Assembly (NCBI GenBank): GCA_016929805.1
Contig: JAFGIB010000188.1
Coordinates: forward strand, 1-47,802
Source of the DNA: Deltaproteobacteria bacterium
GTDB lineage: Bacteria > Myxococcota_A > Polyangia > Polyangiales > JAFGIB01
Direction of reading: 5' to 3'
DNA: 47,802 bases
Part shown: in pieces, positions 33,953 to 43,667 of the stretch
How the letters are laid out: each line of letters begins with the position of its first letter
Numbering within the stretch: position 1 is the first letter of the stretch
The notes under the pieces: generated by a model
What the model was told of the DNA's origin: nothing
Seen by the model: the letters and a program-made list of their open reading frames with translations, nothing else
The model's database searches: none
Program-made: the position numbers and the translations under genes

Positions 33953-36067
33953 ATGAGAGGAGCTGTCAATAGCCAAACCGCGATCCTTGGAAGCTCGTGG
34001 AGCGCTTCTTTGAACGCGGCCCTTCTCGCATTCTTTTTTCTGGCCCTGTGCGAAACGCTTCGCGTTCCCTGGATCGCCTATCGATCGCAACCAATGCTAT
34101 ATCCGGGAGTGCTCGCACTTGGTTTGGGCGAGGGTTTGCGATTACTTTTTGTACCGATCGTGGCCGTGCTCGCCGTGACCGTAAGCTATGCCATACCCGG
34201 GTTTAGATACCGCGGCGCGATCAGATTTATTTTGACGGCGGGGGCCACGACGTCGGCTGCGTACTATCTCTATCGCGTTCTAGTCCAATATCACGCGTTC
34301 CGTGGATATCTCCCGTTTATCCTCTTCTTTCTATTCCTTGCCCTCGGGCTGTACGTCGCTTATTCGACCGCCCATAGTCCGTGGTCTGAACGAAGCAACC
34401 GTTCCCGGACTTTTACATGGGTAATCGCGTGCGCATCCCTGGCGGGTTTCGCCCTGGCCATTTATTTTAACTATGCATTATATAAAGGATTATACCCGAC
34501 CCTGCATCTCAGCGCTCATCAAACCGCCTTTTTATTGCTGCACTGCGGGTTGCTGCATCTGCTTATCGGCGTGCTCAATCGCGACTCCCGTATCAGGTTT
34601 TTTATTCTCGGCGGAGGCGCGCTGTTCGTCGCGGGCGTTTTACTCGCGTCATCGCTGGCGCTGGGGACTTCATTTGCAGCGGCTCGGCCCGTCTACGCGA
34701 GCTTTACCGTGTTGGGGCAGTCACGTGTAGTAAAGAAGACCTATGACGTCGCGAAAGAGGATAAATTAATCATCCAAATCCCAGAGGATCGAGCCGCGAT
34801 AAAGCGATTTATCGCCAATAGTAATTTCCCAAAGCTAGCGGACGATTTTAAATCGAATGATTTTAATATCTTATTAATCACCGTGGAGGCGTTTCGCTTC
34901 GACCAGACCTCGTGTTACCGGTCCAATCTCAGAACCACTCCGAACCTGGCGGCATTGGGCATGCGCGGCGCATTCGTTTTCAAACGAGCGTACGCGCCTT
35001 CGAGCGGTACCGTTCATTCTCTCGCTTCTCTTTTTACCATGACCTACCCTTCGCACGCTCCCGTCGAAACCTGGGCGAAAGCATGGTACGGCGAGCTGGA
35101 CGCGAACGCGACGACCGTCGCGGAGCTCGCGCGAGAAGCCGGATACGAGACCTTTTGGATTAGCCATAGCCACTACGGTTGCTTTACCAATCGAATGCTC
35201 GGCTTCGATCAAGGCTTTCAGCGAGCGAGCTTTGTCGAGGAATGGACGAAAAAAGACAACAACGAAACGGACCGCGAGATAGCTGATTTGGCGATACGTT
35301 CTTTTAAGCAACGCGCCGACTCGAAAGCCAAGTTCTTTGGCTGGATTTTCTTCGCGAGCCCTCATTCGCCCTATGTCGTGCAGTACCCGAATTGGCCGAA
35401 AAATACCAAGCTCGATCTATACCGGCAAGAAGTCCGCTTTTTTGACCAGCAACTCGGGCGCGTGATCAAGGCGATGGAACAAACCGGTCTGTTTGAAAAG
35501 ACTATTATCATCGTAACCGGCGATCACGGTGAGGAGTTCGGCGAGCACGGCGGAAGCCATCATAAGGCGACGGTCTATTCCGAGGTGACTCACGTTCCAC
35601 TTGTGATCCGAATCCCGGGCGTTAAGGGTTTCACCATCCCGAATCCGACCTCGACGACCTACACCTTTCCATGGTTGTTTTTACGTCAAAGCGGCACGCT
35701 TCGGAAAAGAGCGGAAAACGTAATTCGCGACGAAATAGGACCGATGATGCGCGCGACCGACGCAGCGGTCATCATCGAAATGGTCGGTCACGACCGCATG
35801 CAGTCTTCCTTGGTGTACGAAAACTACAAGGTCAACTACGATTTTATTACAGAAGGAGTCGAGGTCTTCGATTTGAAGAACGATCCGCGCGAGCAAACGA
35901 ACCTATTGTTCACCTCGCCCGCGCTGGCGTCGACCTTCTATCAAAAAATCAATCGCTATCGTCGCGTGCGAGCCACGCATCGCAAGATGACGCTCGCGCC
36001 CAATAAACACCCTGAACCCATCGCTAAAAGAGATCGAAAAAAGGCCAGTCAAGGGCCGGAGCAATAA
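33953..36067 (+). CDS. Membrane-anchored sulfatase/alkaline-phosphatase-superfamily protein
   Basis: A 704-aa protein with about five or six N-terminal membrane helices (residues 10-240) and a periplasmic sulfatase-like domain (about 290-620). Motifs are NILLITVEAFRFDQTSCYR (the first metal-binding segment, with Glu where Asp is usual), RAYAPSSGTVHSLASLFTM (nucleophile region) and IIIVTGDHGEEFGEHGG (second metal site). The formylglycine CxPxR motif is absent and Ser/Thr occupy its place, so it looks more like a phosphotransferase of the LTA-synthase/EptA type than a true sulfatase. I chose the ATG at 33953 (GAAGGATTT upstream). A frame open to a GTG at 33737 adds an un-protein-like 72-residue leader. 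Confidence 0.85.
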   Translation: MRGAVNSQTAILGSSWSASLNAALLAFFFLALCETLRVPWIAYRSQPMLYPGVLALGLGEGLRLLFVPIVAVLAVTVSYAIPGFRYRGAIRFILTAGATTSAAYYLYRVLVQYHAFRGYLPFILFFLFLALGLYVAYSTAHSPWSERSNRSRTFTWVIACASLAGFALAIYFNYALYKGLYPTLHLSAHQTAFLLLHCGLLHLLIGVLNRDSRIRFFILGGGALFVAGVLLASSLALGTSFAAARPVYASFTVLGQSRVVKKTYDVAKEDKLIIQIPEDRAAIKRFIANSNFPKLADDFKSNDFNILLITVEAFRFDQTSCYRSNLRTTPNLAALGMRGAFVFKRAYAPSSGTVHSLASLFTMTYPSHAPVETWAKAWYGELDANATTVAELAREAGYETFWISHSHYGCFTNRMLGFDQGFQRASFVEEWTKKDNNETDREIADLAIRSFKQRADSKAKFFGWIFFASPHSPYVVQYPNWPKNTKLDLYRQEVRFFDQQLGRVIKAMEQTGLFEKTIIIVTGDHGEEFGEHGGSHHKATVYSEVTHVPLVIRIPGVKGFTIPNPTSTTYTFPWLFLRQSGTLRKRAENVIRDEIGPMMRATDAAVIIEMVGHDRMQSSLVYENYKVNYDFITEGVEVFDLKNDPREQTNLLFTSPALASTFYQKINRYRRVRATHRKMTLAPNKHPEPIAKRDRKKASQGPEQ

Positions 36068-36201
36068 TACAGCCGCTTTTTTTTCTTCGCGTATCGCTTG
36101 TCTGGGAATGCGAGCGTTCTCAGACTCTCTTACGGCCGAAATACGCCGCTTGACGGACGATTTTGAAGCTCTTACAGTCGCAGTCCAAAGGGAGACAAAA
36201 A

Positions 36202-37812
36202 ATGCAATTAAAAAGGCTTGCACCGGAAGAATTGGAAACCGTTCTGAGCACGCTTCGCGAATTCGCCGAAAGAAAAATGCCCTTGGAAAAGCGGCTGGAG
36301 TGGGACCGGCAGGACGCCTGCCCGGAAGCTCTGATAAGAGAAATGTTAAGCCCGCAAGTCGGTCTGCACCTTTTGTTCATTCCTGAAGAATACGACGGTA
36401 TGGGCGGCGGCGCGTACGACGTATACCGACTTTCGACCGAGTTCGCTCAGATCGATCTGGGCATCGCAACCGCGATGTTGGCGATCGCCTTGGGCACGGA
36501 CCCGATTCGAGTTGGATGCACCCCTCAGCAGAAGTTGAAGTGGATGACCCGAATCGCGAATGAAGGGCTGATCGTCGCATACGGCGTGACCGAGCCCGAG
36601 GCCGGTTCCGACGTAGTTAGTATTAAGACCAAGGCCGAACGCATAACCAATTCGGAAGGCGTCGTCACACACTATCGGATCAACGGCGTCAAACAGTTTA
36701 TCTCAAACGGAGCGATCGCCGACCTATACACGATTCTGGCGAAAACGGCCGACGGTCCTAGTTTTTTTGTGGTCGAACGCGGAAGTCAAGGCCTGGAGCC
36801 CGGTAAACAGGAAGTCAAGCACGGAATACGGTTATCAAATACCGCGCAGGTGGTACTCGAAGATGTGATCGTACCGGCGGATAACCTGGTCGGGGCCAAG
36901 GAAGGCGAAGGTCTCAAACAGGCTAATGAGGTTTTCGGTTTCACCCGATTAATGGTAGCGGCGTTCGGCCTCGGCGTGGGGCTTGCCGGCCTAAAGCGGG
37001 CGATTGCGTTCTCCAAGGAACGAAAGGCATCAGGAACCTTTCTCTGTCAAAAGCAGGGATACACTCACAAATTGTTGGTACCGAATAGCGTCAGACTGGC
37101 TGCGGCGCAAGCATATATAGAATATGTTGCGGAGTTGCTCGATTCGAGCGAGGAAGACCGGCAAATCGAGGGCTCGGTGGCTAAGCTGGTCGCCACTGAA
37201 TTCGGCAATAGAGCGGCCGACGACGCGATTCAAGCACTTGGGGGATACGGTTACTGTACCGAGTACGAGGTCGAGAAGATCAGCCGCGATGCCCGTATTT
37301 TAACCATCTATGAAGGAACCTCCGAGATTCAACAAAACATTATCGGCCTGTTTCGCATGCGCCAAAGCGTAAAAAGCAAGGGGGAGTTTTATCGCGCCAT
37401 GGCTGACCAGCTCGCGGGCTGTGAAGCCGTCGGCGGGGCGGCGGTGGCGAGGGCCGCTCAATTCCTGTCGGAGGCTTCCGTTCTCGTTTTCAAACAAAAG
37501 CTGTCCCGCGAACAACACGCGATGTTTGAGATGGCGTGGGCAATGGCGGAGTTGGAAACAGCGGTCGCGTTGTGTAACAAAGCGGCGAAAAGCGCAGACC
37601 CGCTAGTGCAGGCGCAGTCGCGCGTCTGGGCGGCGGAAATCAATCTTAACGTTCCACTGAGAATGTTAAAGCTGTTTAGCGCCGCCGGTGCTATCGACCA
37701 AGAGAAGAAGGATCGTCTATTCGAAATAGCAGACCTAAACCGTGCTTTCGCCCAACAGCGAGGGATGCTCGATGAGATAAATTGGATTGCCGCGCGCATC
37801 ACCTCGGAATAG
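36202..37812 (+). CDS. Acyl-CoA dehydrogenase, long form
   Basis: A 536-aa flavoenzyme. The acyl-CoA dehydrogenase core (about 1-385) shows AYGVTEPEAGSDVVSIKT, INGVKQFISNGAIADLY, ALGGYGYCTEYEVEKISRDA and IYEGTSEIQQN, the last with the catalytic Glu. A further helical extension of about 150 residues follows, as in the very-long-chain group and related bacterial enzymes. It differs in region from the two 383-aa homologues in this window. The ATG at 36202 follows GGGAGAC. It stands alone 135 bases after the sulfatase-like gene, followed by a zinc-ribbon gene. The substrate is probably a long-chain or branched acyl-CoA; the electron acceptor is presumably electron-transfer flavoprotein, not encoded here. 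Confidence 0.9.
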   Translation: MQLKRLAPEELETVLSTLREFAERKMPLEKRLEWDRQDACPEALIREMLSPQVGLHLLFIPEEYDGMGGGAYDVYRLSTEFAQIDLGIATAMLAIALGTDPIRVGCTPQQKLKWMTRIANEGLIVAYGVTEPEAGSDVVSIKTKAERITNSEGVVTHYRINGVKQFISNGAIADLYTILAKTADGPSFFVVERGSQGLEPGKQEVKHGIRLSNTAQVVLEDVIVPADNLVGAKEGEGLKQANEVFGFTRLMVAAFGLGVGLAGLKRAIAFSKERKASGTFLCQKQGYTHKLLVPNSVRLAAAQAYIEYVAELLDSSEEDRQIEGSVAKLVATEFGNRAADDAIQALGGYGYCTEYEVEKISRDARILTIYEGTSEIQQNIIGLFRMRQSVKSKGEFYRAMADQLAGCEAVGGAAVARAAQFLSEASVLVFKQKLSREQHAMFEMAWAMAELETAVALCNKAAKSADPLVQAQSRVWAAEINLNVPLRMLKLFSAAGAIDQEKKDRLFEIADLNRAFAQQRGMLDEINWIAARITSE

Positions 37813-37879
37813 TCAATGACGTCGAGGTCTGCTATTCTCTGAAATTCTGTGTGGCTGAATACCTACAACAGGAGTAGTT

Positions 37880-38077
37880 ATGTCAAGGCTACTTACGATT
37901 GTCGCGATTGCCGTTCTCGTGCTCATCTTTGTTCTTCGCTGGATCCCGCGTATACGCAGCGGCGGCAGTAACCATTCCGACAAACCCCGTTCGCCCGACA
38001 CGGTCATCTGCGCGGAATGCGGAACGAAATATCGACCCGATACAACGGGCTGGATCTGTCCCAAATGCGGTAAATAA
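37880..38077 (+). CDS. Small membrane protein with zinc ribbon
   Basis: A 65-aa protein. Residues 4-22 form one hydrophobic helix (LLTIVAIAVLVLIFVLRWI), followed by a basic Ser/Gly linker and a zinc-ribbon motif with two Cys pairs: CAECGTKYRP and CPKCGK. A perfect-looking ribosome site, AGGAG, lies 6 bases before the ATG. No catalytic role is evident; it may be a small regulatory or scaffold membrane protein. It begins 67 bases after the long acyl-CoA dehydrogenase gene and could be on the same transcript. Confidence 0.75.
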   Translation: MSRLLTIVAIAVLVLIFVLRWIPRIRSGGSNHSDKPRSPDTVICAECGTKYRPDTTGWICPKCGK

Positions 38078-38095
38078 CTAGAGCCCGTACCTTCT

Positions 38096-38165
38096 CAAAA
38101 AGTCGCGAGCGACATGTCGTTGCGAGCGAAGCGTTCTTCGCCGACGGACTTTCTGCAACGTTAGG
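38096..38165 (+). repeat. Repeat B, short or degenerate element
   Basis: The right part (CCGACGG, then ACTTTCTGCAACGTTAGG) matches family B ends. The left edge CCTTCTCAAAAAGTCGCGAG could be a degenerate inverted partner. The core holds the palindrome-rich GTCGCGAGCGACATGTCG. It lies in the gap between two convergent genes. Confidence 0.55.
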
Positions 38166-38176
38166 TGAACGACGGG

Positions 38177-39970
38177 CTAGCCGTTTCGATATTGATACAT
38201 CTTTTGCAAAACGTTTTGGTATTTCTCGACAATCGCTCGGCGTTTGTATTCCAGGGTTGGCGTCACGGTCCCGTCAGCAACGGAAAACTTGGTGCTGATC
38301 AAAGCAAAATCTCGAATCCTTTCGAAGGATTTAAAATTACGGCTACAGCTCGCGATCTCTTCCATGATCAAAGCGCGAGTCTTGTGATCGCTCAACAAAG
38401 TCTCAATAAATAGGCTTAATCCAACCCCTTTGGCCCAGCTCAGCAACGCCATTATATCCGGTACGATTATCGCTACGGGATAGGATTGATTGACTCCATA
38501 GATAAAGCATTGCTCGATATAGGGGCTTCGTTGAATAGCTTCTTCAAGCGGCGCCGGCGCGATATAACTGCCGTTCGCGAGTTTGAATATTTCCTTGAGG
38601 GTACCGGTAATATATAGGAAACCGTCCTCGTCCATATGGCCGATATCACCCGAACGTATCCCACCATCTTCGGTTAGCACCTGCTTCGTCTCATCCGGAA
38701 GATTATAATAACCAAGCATAACGCCCGGTCCAAAGATAATGATTTCGCCCTCGGTATCGCTGGCCCCCTCGACCTTTTTATCGAGCATAATCGTAACACC
38801 GGGTAGGGGTTTTCCGATGGAAAACGGTTTGTTTTCTCGAGCATTGCTATACGTGGCGCCCCCGCCGCATTCGGTCATACCATAACCCTGATAAACGGGT
38901 ATACCGACATTGCGGCTAAAAACCGATACCTCCTCCGATAGAGCGGCGCCCCCACAAACAACAAATGACAAGCGTCCGCCGAAACTCTCGCGGATCTTCG
39001 AAAAGACCAATTTATCGGCTAAAAAGAGCTTGATTCTATTGCTCAAGGACGTGGGCTGCTGATTCGTTTGTTTGGAACGGATATCCATCCCCGACTGGTA
39101 TAGAGTCTGAATCACGTTTGGCCGGGAAACGAGCTGTTTTAGCGACGTGCTACAAAGCCGCGACCAGATTCGCGGTACGGTGAATAACAAGGTGGGCTTG
39201 ACTTCTCGCAGATAGTCGAGAATATCTTCGCGGTTGTCACTGATCGCGATCGCGCCACCGATCGCTATCATGGTATTGATCTCGATTGCTCCGCCATAGA
39301 CATGCGCCCACGGCAAAAGCGCCAAGGTACGATATTCGATCCGCGAACCGAGCAGGGTCTCAGCGACCGCGCAGCAGTTACCGGCCAAGTTGTAGTGCGT
39401 CAGCACGACTCCTTTTGGATTACCTCTTACGCCGGATGTATAGATAATAGAAGCAATGGTGCTTTTCTCCGGGCATTTGGCTTCAAGTCGGTGGCTTGCC
39501 CCAGTCTCTAATAGGTATCGATAAGATGACTCATCATCCGCCTCAGCGTAAAATTTCACGACGTGCTCGAGCGAATGGAGATCAGCGCGAAACGCCTTAA
39601 CGTTATTATCGATGGTCTCGTCTCCAACGAAACACAGCTTCGCCTCCGAATCTTGTAGTATGTATTTCCACTCTTTTTCGATCTGAATCTTATACATCGG
39701 CACGAAAACCGCCGATAGACTGTAGCTGGCGTAAGCGGCGACCGCCCATTCCAGCCGGTTATCCGAGATGACCGCGACGCGATCGCCCGCGCCTATGCCG
39801 AGGCTCGCCAGCCCTGCACGACATCGGTCTACCAATCGCGCAAAAGATCGGTAGTCGATCCAGCTCCAGCCGTTCGCGTCTCGAAATCCAAAAGCCGGTC
39901 GATCCGCGAAAGCCTCGACCGATTTCTGTAACATACTCACGAGATCGGTGTATTTCGGCGTAAAAGGCAT
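38177..39970 (-). CDS. AMP-binding long-chain acyl-CoA synthetase-like enzyme
   Basis: A 597-aa adenylate-forming enzyme of the acyl-CoA synthetase family, which activates fatty acids with ATP and CoA. Typical motifs are YGMTECGGGATYS (A5-like), GEIIIFGPGVMLGYYN, RSGDIGHMDEDGFLYITG and a C-terminal hinge. Two core motifs deviate. The ATP-binding P-loop reads TSGVRGNPKG instead of TSGTTGxPKG. The hinge reads YITGTLKEIFKL where an Arg normally precedes xKE. The Lys near the end (TLEYKRR) that catalyses adenylation in the family is present. Activity is therefore uncertain but plausible. The ATG at 39970 has a weak ribosome site. Confidence 0.88.
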   Translation of the reverse strand: MPFTPKYTDLVSMLQKSVEAFADRPAFGFRDANGWSWIDYRSFARLVDRCRAGLASLGIGAGDRVAVISDNRLEWAVAAYASYSLSAVFVPMYKIQIEKEWKYILQDSEAKLCFVGDETIDNNVKAFRADLHSLEHVVKFYAEADDESSYRYLLETGASHRLEAKCPEKSTIASIIYTSGVRGNPKGVVLTHYNLAGNCCAVAETLLGSRIEYRTLALLPWAHVYGGAIEINTMIAIGGAIAISDNREDILDYLREVKPTLLFTVPRIWSRLCSTSLKQLVSRPNVIQTLYQSGMDIRSKQTNQQPTSLSNRIKLFLADKLVFSKIRESFGGRLSFVVCGGAALSEEVSVFSRNVGIPVYQGYGMTECGGGATYSNARENKPFSIGKPLPGVTIMLDKKVEGASDTEGEIIIFGPGVMLGYYNLPDETKQVLTEDGGIRSGDIGHMDEDGFLYITGTLKEIFKLANGSYIAPAPLEEAIQRSPYIEQCFIYGVNQSYPVAIIVPDIMALLSWAKGVGLSLFIETLLSDHKTRALIMEEIASCSRNFKSFERIRDFALISTKFSVADGTVTPTLEYKRRAIVEKYQNVLQKMYQYRNG

Positions 39971-40157
39971 TGTTTGTCCGCGTCTAACCGAGAAATTTAG
40001 TTACGCGTAGAGCGCATGCCCGCATTTAGGCCTTTTTCGGCTCCACGCTCGGTTCAACCTCGAGCGGGAAAGCTTTTTCGTCGTTTACGACCCTTTTCAT
40101 CACGGCGCCCGATAGTAGTATTAGCAACTCTTTTGCGTTGATAAACCGAAAAAAGCC
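39971..40157. other. Intergenic region, nothing identified
   Basis: The stretch between the synthetase start and the terminator-like structure contains no coding frame that I support. It should hold the synthetase promoter (minus strand), but I cannot place boxes. Confidence 0.35.
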
Positions 40158-40252
40158 AAAAAAAAAACAAAACTCGGACGGATTGCGAAACGCGGCTCTT
40201 TCTCGGCTACAAGTCGCCGCTACCGCGGTTTAGAGCCGGGTCCGACCGAGTT
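40158..40252 (-). terminator. Terminator-like structure downstream of the receiver/DUF4388 gene
   Basis: On the minus strand AACTCGGTCGGA (40241-40252) pairs, with one mismatch, with TCCGTCCGAGTT (40171-40182), and the next bases are GTTTTTTTTTT-like (minus strand of the A-tract at 40158-40170). An inner GGCTCT/AGAGCC stem reinforces the structure. It lies about 80 bases beyond the gene stop and fits an intrinsic terminator. Confidence 0.5.
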
Positions 40253-40334
40253 ATAACGAAGGACGCGACGGTTCTGCGACCCGGGGCGAAGCGACAAAAA
40301 AACGGGGTAGGATGTATCCCGGCACACGCGATTT

Positions 40335-43331
40335 TCAATCGCCCTTTGTCTTAAGACGCGACCGCGCTGTAGTGTTTCCGCGCCGACTCGCGATACGCCA
40401 CTCGGAACGCGCCGACGCCGTGTCACCGTCAAGCGCGTACGCGTCGCCCAATAGGAGGTGGTAAAGCGAGGGTTTCGGTTTGCGCTGTACCAACATCTTC
40501 GCCGAGCGTAACGCTTCTCCGCTGGCTCGTCTTTTCAAATGTACTCTAACCATTCCGACTAACGCCCGAGGATAGCGAGGGTAAATATCAAGCGCTTGGA
40601 GATAATACGACTCCGCCATTCCGAGCCGGCGCTGACGCCAGTATCGATGGCCTTCGTCTACGAGTTTGTCGGCTTCTCGGATCTGCCGGCGACGTACCCT
40701 ATTCATGGTCCGCGAATCCATACCCGCCGGATCAATCAGCTCATCTTCCTGTAGCTCGAGAGTCTCTCCGTCCGGCGCCGGCTGATTCCAGTCTTCGACG
40801 GCTAAACGATCGCCTTCGATTGAGCCGGACATGTCCTCGTCTTGCCTCGATACAGACTCTACGGTCGAATTCTGATCACGCGCGGATTTCGCAACCCCTT
40901 TACGGACGTGCTTTTTCAACTGATCGATTGTGTGATGGTTGTCGATTTTCGCGGATTGGATCGGCGCGATTTCCGCGGGGTGACCATGCTTATTCGGGCT
41001 CTCTTTTTTATTTCGCGTAAAGCCGGGACCTCGCTCTTGCTCCGCCCGCGTGTGATTCGTTTCGTATGACAACAAGATAGCTGTTATAAAACATAGCAAA
41101 AGTCCGACCAGCGAAAAAGCAACGATTTTCGTTCGACCTGGAAATCCAAGCGAACGAGCGCGAATCGTTCGCATAAACCGCGGAACCGACTCGGAATATA
41201 TGCGTAAAATAAAGCCGCGTAATCTAGCATCCAATTGAAGCGAGCCGTCTCCGATACGCGATTCGAACGAGACCCGATCGACCGGGAGCATTCGACCGCT
41301 GTTTTCAACCGCCGAAGGATTAGACGCGCGTTCAGCGGATTCGCAGGACTCTATCTCAGGCGGAGTACGCTCGCGGGACTTCTTCGACGCCCATTGCCTG
41401 GTTCGAAACAGTAACTGATTGAACCGCGATGTTATTCTATCAATGAATCTACCCCAGCGCTGCCAGACGAGCGGAATACCCAGATGAGTCGCCGCGGCAA
41501 GCTCCCCCGAAGTATTATTGAGCAAACCGCCGGGCGCCTCCATATCAGCGACTTCGGGCGGAGATTGATCATCGGACTCCTCCTTAAGAGACTGGTGGAT
41601 CAAAACCTCCTGCGTATCGTCTTCCGCCCGCCCGAAACTTTTCTCCGCCTCATCTCTAACAAAGGAACCGGTTACTGGAAGCGCTTTTCCCAGCCACCAA
41701 TTGCTGCGACTCTTGGGTTTCGCTCGCCTCTCGACCGGATCGGCGGGCGGCTGATTCACCAGCATCGTCGAAACGCTGTAGAGTGAACCGGGTTGCGGCT
41801 GCGGATCGGGGAGGTGTTGCTCCCGAAAGTCCTCGCTCATGACTAACGGAGGCTCTTCCGGTTGAACGACCGACCTAGCGACAAGCGGCTGGGGAGAAAT
41901 TGAAGGCCGGATAGGAGAAGCTTCTTCGGCGGCCATCGACAGCATCAAATCGACCGGAGAAACGATGTCCGACAACTCGGGTGTTGTCGTCTCCCCCACG
42001 TGAACCCTCCCCGAGGCTAACGCCATAAACGCGGCCAAAGCCGTGGTCCCGGAAACCGGTCGCGAGGCGGTTTCTCGAAGGATTCCCTTTGCCCCCAGGA
42101 TCAGCTCCTTATCCAACTCGATATCGATCGTTGCGCGGGGATGCTTCACGCTGACACGCAGCGTTTTCCCCGCCGCCGCGAGCACCCGCAACAATCGGCT
42201 GGGTCCGATGATTTCCAAGCGGGTATCGAAGTTCGTACTCGATTGAGCGCGCTTTAGAAGTTGACCGTCCGCTTTATTAAGCTGAGCGATCTTATGCATT
42301 AGAGGCTCGACGGTCGGCTCGCGTTGAGCGTTCGGCCATACCTGTTCCCTCGAGGAAACGAGCACCGACGCCCAACGCATCCGAACGTCCCGCCGAAGCG
42401 TCTCCATAACCTGCAAACACGCGCCGTCGATATCAGTTGAATCGACTATCACCACTTCCGGGTCCAAGCTGCGCGCGCGCTGCAGATCCACTTCCGTTCC
42501 GCAGAAAGCAACGGCCAACGCCTGCTTATCACGTAGCGCCTTGACCAGCGCGTCCGCGCGTTGTCGCTCCGATTCCACCACAAGAATTCGCAATCCTTTT
42601 AGCGAGGGTGCCGCCTCCTTAGCGCCTTGCTCCGGAAGAGCACATGGGGGCGCTATCGAATCTACGCGACCACTGGAATTTTCTTGAAACTCATACGAAG
42701 ATTCTTTGCTATCCGCGATCAACGGTTTTACTCGTTTTACAAACGATCCAACCTCTTCGGAAACCGGTCGCCCGGCGCGTAGGACAATTCGCGCTCCCTC
42801 TTCTTTCTGTCTATCCGCTTTGCGCTTTACGGACAAGACGCCGCTGCGAAGTTCGCTCGTCAACAAGCCTACCAGTTCGTCCAGAGTCGCTTCCTCTATG
42901 GCCCCCCGACATTCTCCCGGCCGCTCGGGAATCTCATTCACCAAATCCGCGATCCGGTCCGCAATCTCGCCTACCGGAGTATCGCGCGCAATCGTGCTGA
43001 CGACACCGTGCCGAAAAGCTTTCGATGAGGCCTTTGTCGGTACGTCGCTCAACACCACTATCGGTACAATGGCACCAGCCGCGTTATCGCTTAACTGCCG
43101 GACTATCTCTTTACCGCCGTCGCGAGCGGCTTCACCAACCAGTAAAACCAAATCCGGAGCGGCCGCGACCACCGCATCGACCACGACGCCCGGAGTGACG
43201 GTTTCCACGTCTAGCTTCCGCCCCTTCAATTCAGACTCAAGTTGCTCGGAAATCGGGTCTCTTCCAACGACGAGAACAATGGGATTACCGTCACTATCGG
43301 CTATCGCAGGAATCTGCCCGGTAGCATTCAT
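40335..43331 (-). CDS. Receiver-like/DUF4388-like membrane protein with TPR tail
   Basis: A 998-aa protein. Residues 17-130 and 247-350 look like receiver domains (ILVVESERQRADALVKALRD); the first lacks a clear phospho-acceptor Asp pattern. Residues 141-225 and about 360-470 resemble DUF4388-type domains (GAIEEATLDELVGLL; SRLLRVLAAAGKTLRVSV). A long low-complexity region follows, then a membrane helix (about 735-755, IVAFSLVGLLLCFITAILLS) and a C-terminal TPR-like domain (about 880-998). It is therefore a cytoplasmic-to-periplasmic signalling or scaffold protein of the kind found in Myxococcota. The ATG at 43331 has only a weak ribosome site. The partner kinase is unknown. Confidence 0.82.
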   Translation of the reverse strand: MNATGQIPAIADSDGNPIVLVVGRDPISEQLESELKGRKLDVETVTPGVVVDAVVAAAPDLVLLVGEAARDGGKEIVRQLSDNAAGAIVPIVVLSDVPTKASSKAFRHGVVSTIARDTPVGEIADRIADLVNEIPERPGECRGAIEEATLDELVGLLTSELRSGVLSVKRKADRQKEEGARIVLRAGRPVSEEVGSFVKRVKPLIADSKESSYEFQENSSGRVDSIAPPCALPEQGAKEAAPSLKGLRILVVESERQRADALVKALRDKQALAVAFCGTEVDLQRARSLDPEVVIVDSTDIDGACLQVMETLRRDVRMRWASVLVSSREQVWPNAQREPTVEPLMHKIAQLNKADGQLLKRAQSSTNFDTRLEIIGPSRLLRVLAAAGKTLRVSVKHPRATIDIELDKELILGAKGILRETASRPVSGTTALAAFMALASGRVHVGETTTPELSDIVSPVDLMLSMAAEEASPIRPSISPQPLVARSVVQPEEPPLVMSEDFREQHLPDPQPQPGSLYSVSTMLVNQPPADPVERRAKPKSRSNWWLGKALPVTGSFVRDEAEKSFGRAEDDTQEVLIHQSLKEESDDQSPPEVADMEAPGGLLNNTSGELAAATHLGIPLVWQRWGRFIDRITSRFNQLLFRTRQWASKKSRERTPPEIESCESAERASNPSAVENSGRMLPVDRVSFESRIGDGSLQLDARLRGFILRIYSESVPRFMRTIRARSLGFPGRTKIVAFSLVGLLLCFITAILLSYETNHTRAEQERGPGFTRNKKESPNKHGHPAEIAPIQSAKIDNHHTIDQLKKHVRKGVAKSARDQNSTVESVSRQDEDMSGSIEGDRLAVEDWNQPAPDGETLELQEDELIDPAGMDSRTMNRVRRRQIREADKLVDEGHRYWRQRRLGMAESYYLQALDIYPRYPRALVGMVRVHLKRRASGEALRSAKMLVQRKPKPSLYHLLLGDAYALDGDTASARSEWRIASRRGNTTARSRLKTKGD

Positions 43332-43418
43332 ATCGGGATAAAGTGCGAGTAGAACTTAGTAATCCAATTCTAAAACATTACGATAAAATATCAATAGTTG
43401 TGAAAATGTACGGTTATA

Positions 43419-43667
43419 ATGTACGAAATGCCACATAGATACCTCTATCGTATGGTAGATCGCTACGTATGTGTTCAGGCCTCAAACGAGCGGGCGGCTC
43501 AACAGCAGTACCTCCGCGAACGGATACATCGCCACGGATTACATCGACAACTAGCGGAAGGAGACGGGGATAACGAAGTGGTTTCGCTTCATATAAGGGA
43601 GCCGTTCAGGGGGGTCTTGCGGTTTGGCTACGACGAAGCCGTTAATCGGACCCCAACTGCCGAATAG
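43419..43667 (+). CDS. Possible small protein, 82 aa
   Basis: An Arg/Tyr-rich open frame in the gap between two minus-strand genes. Its last 26 bases overlap the 3' end of the Sel1-like gene on the opposite strand. No ribosome site is obvious and no family is recognised. Codon choice is not clearly different from neighbours. It could be a small basic protein or a chance frame. Confidence 0.33.
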   Translation: MYEMPHRYLYRMVDRYVCVQASNERAAQQQYLRERIHRHGLHRQLAEGDGDNEVVSLHIREPFRGVLRFGYDEAVNRTPTAE

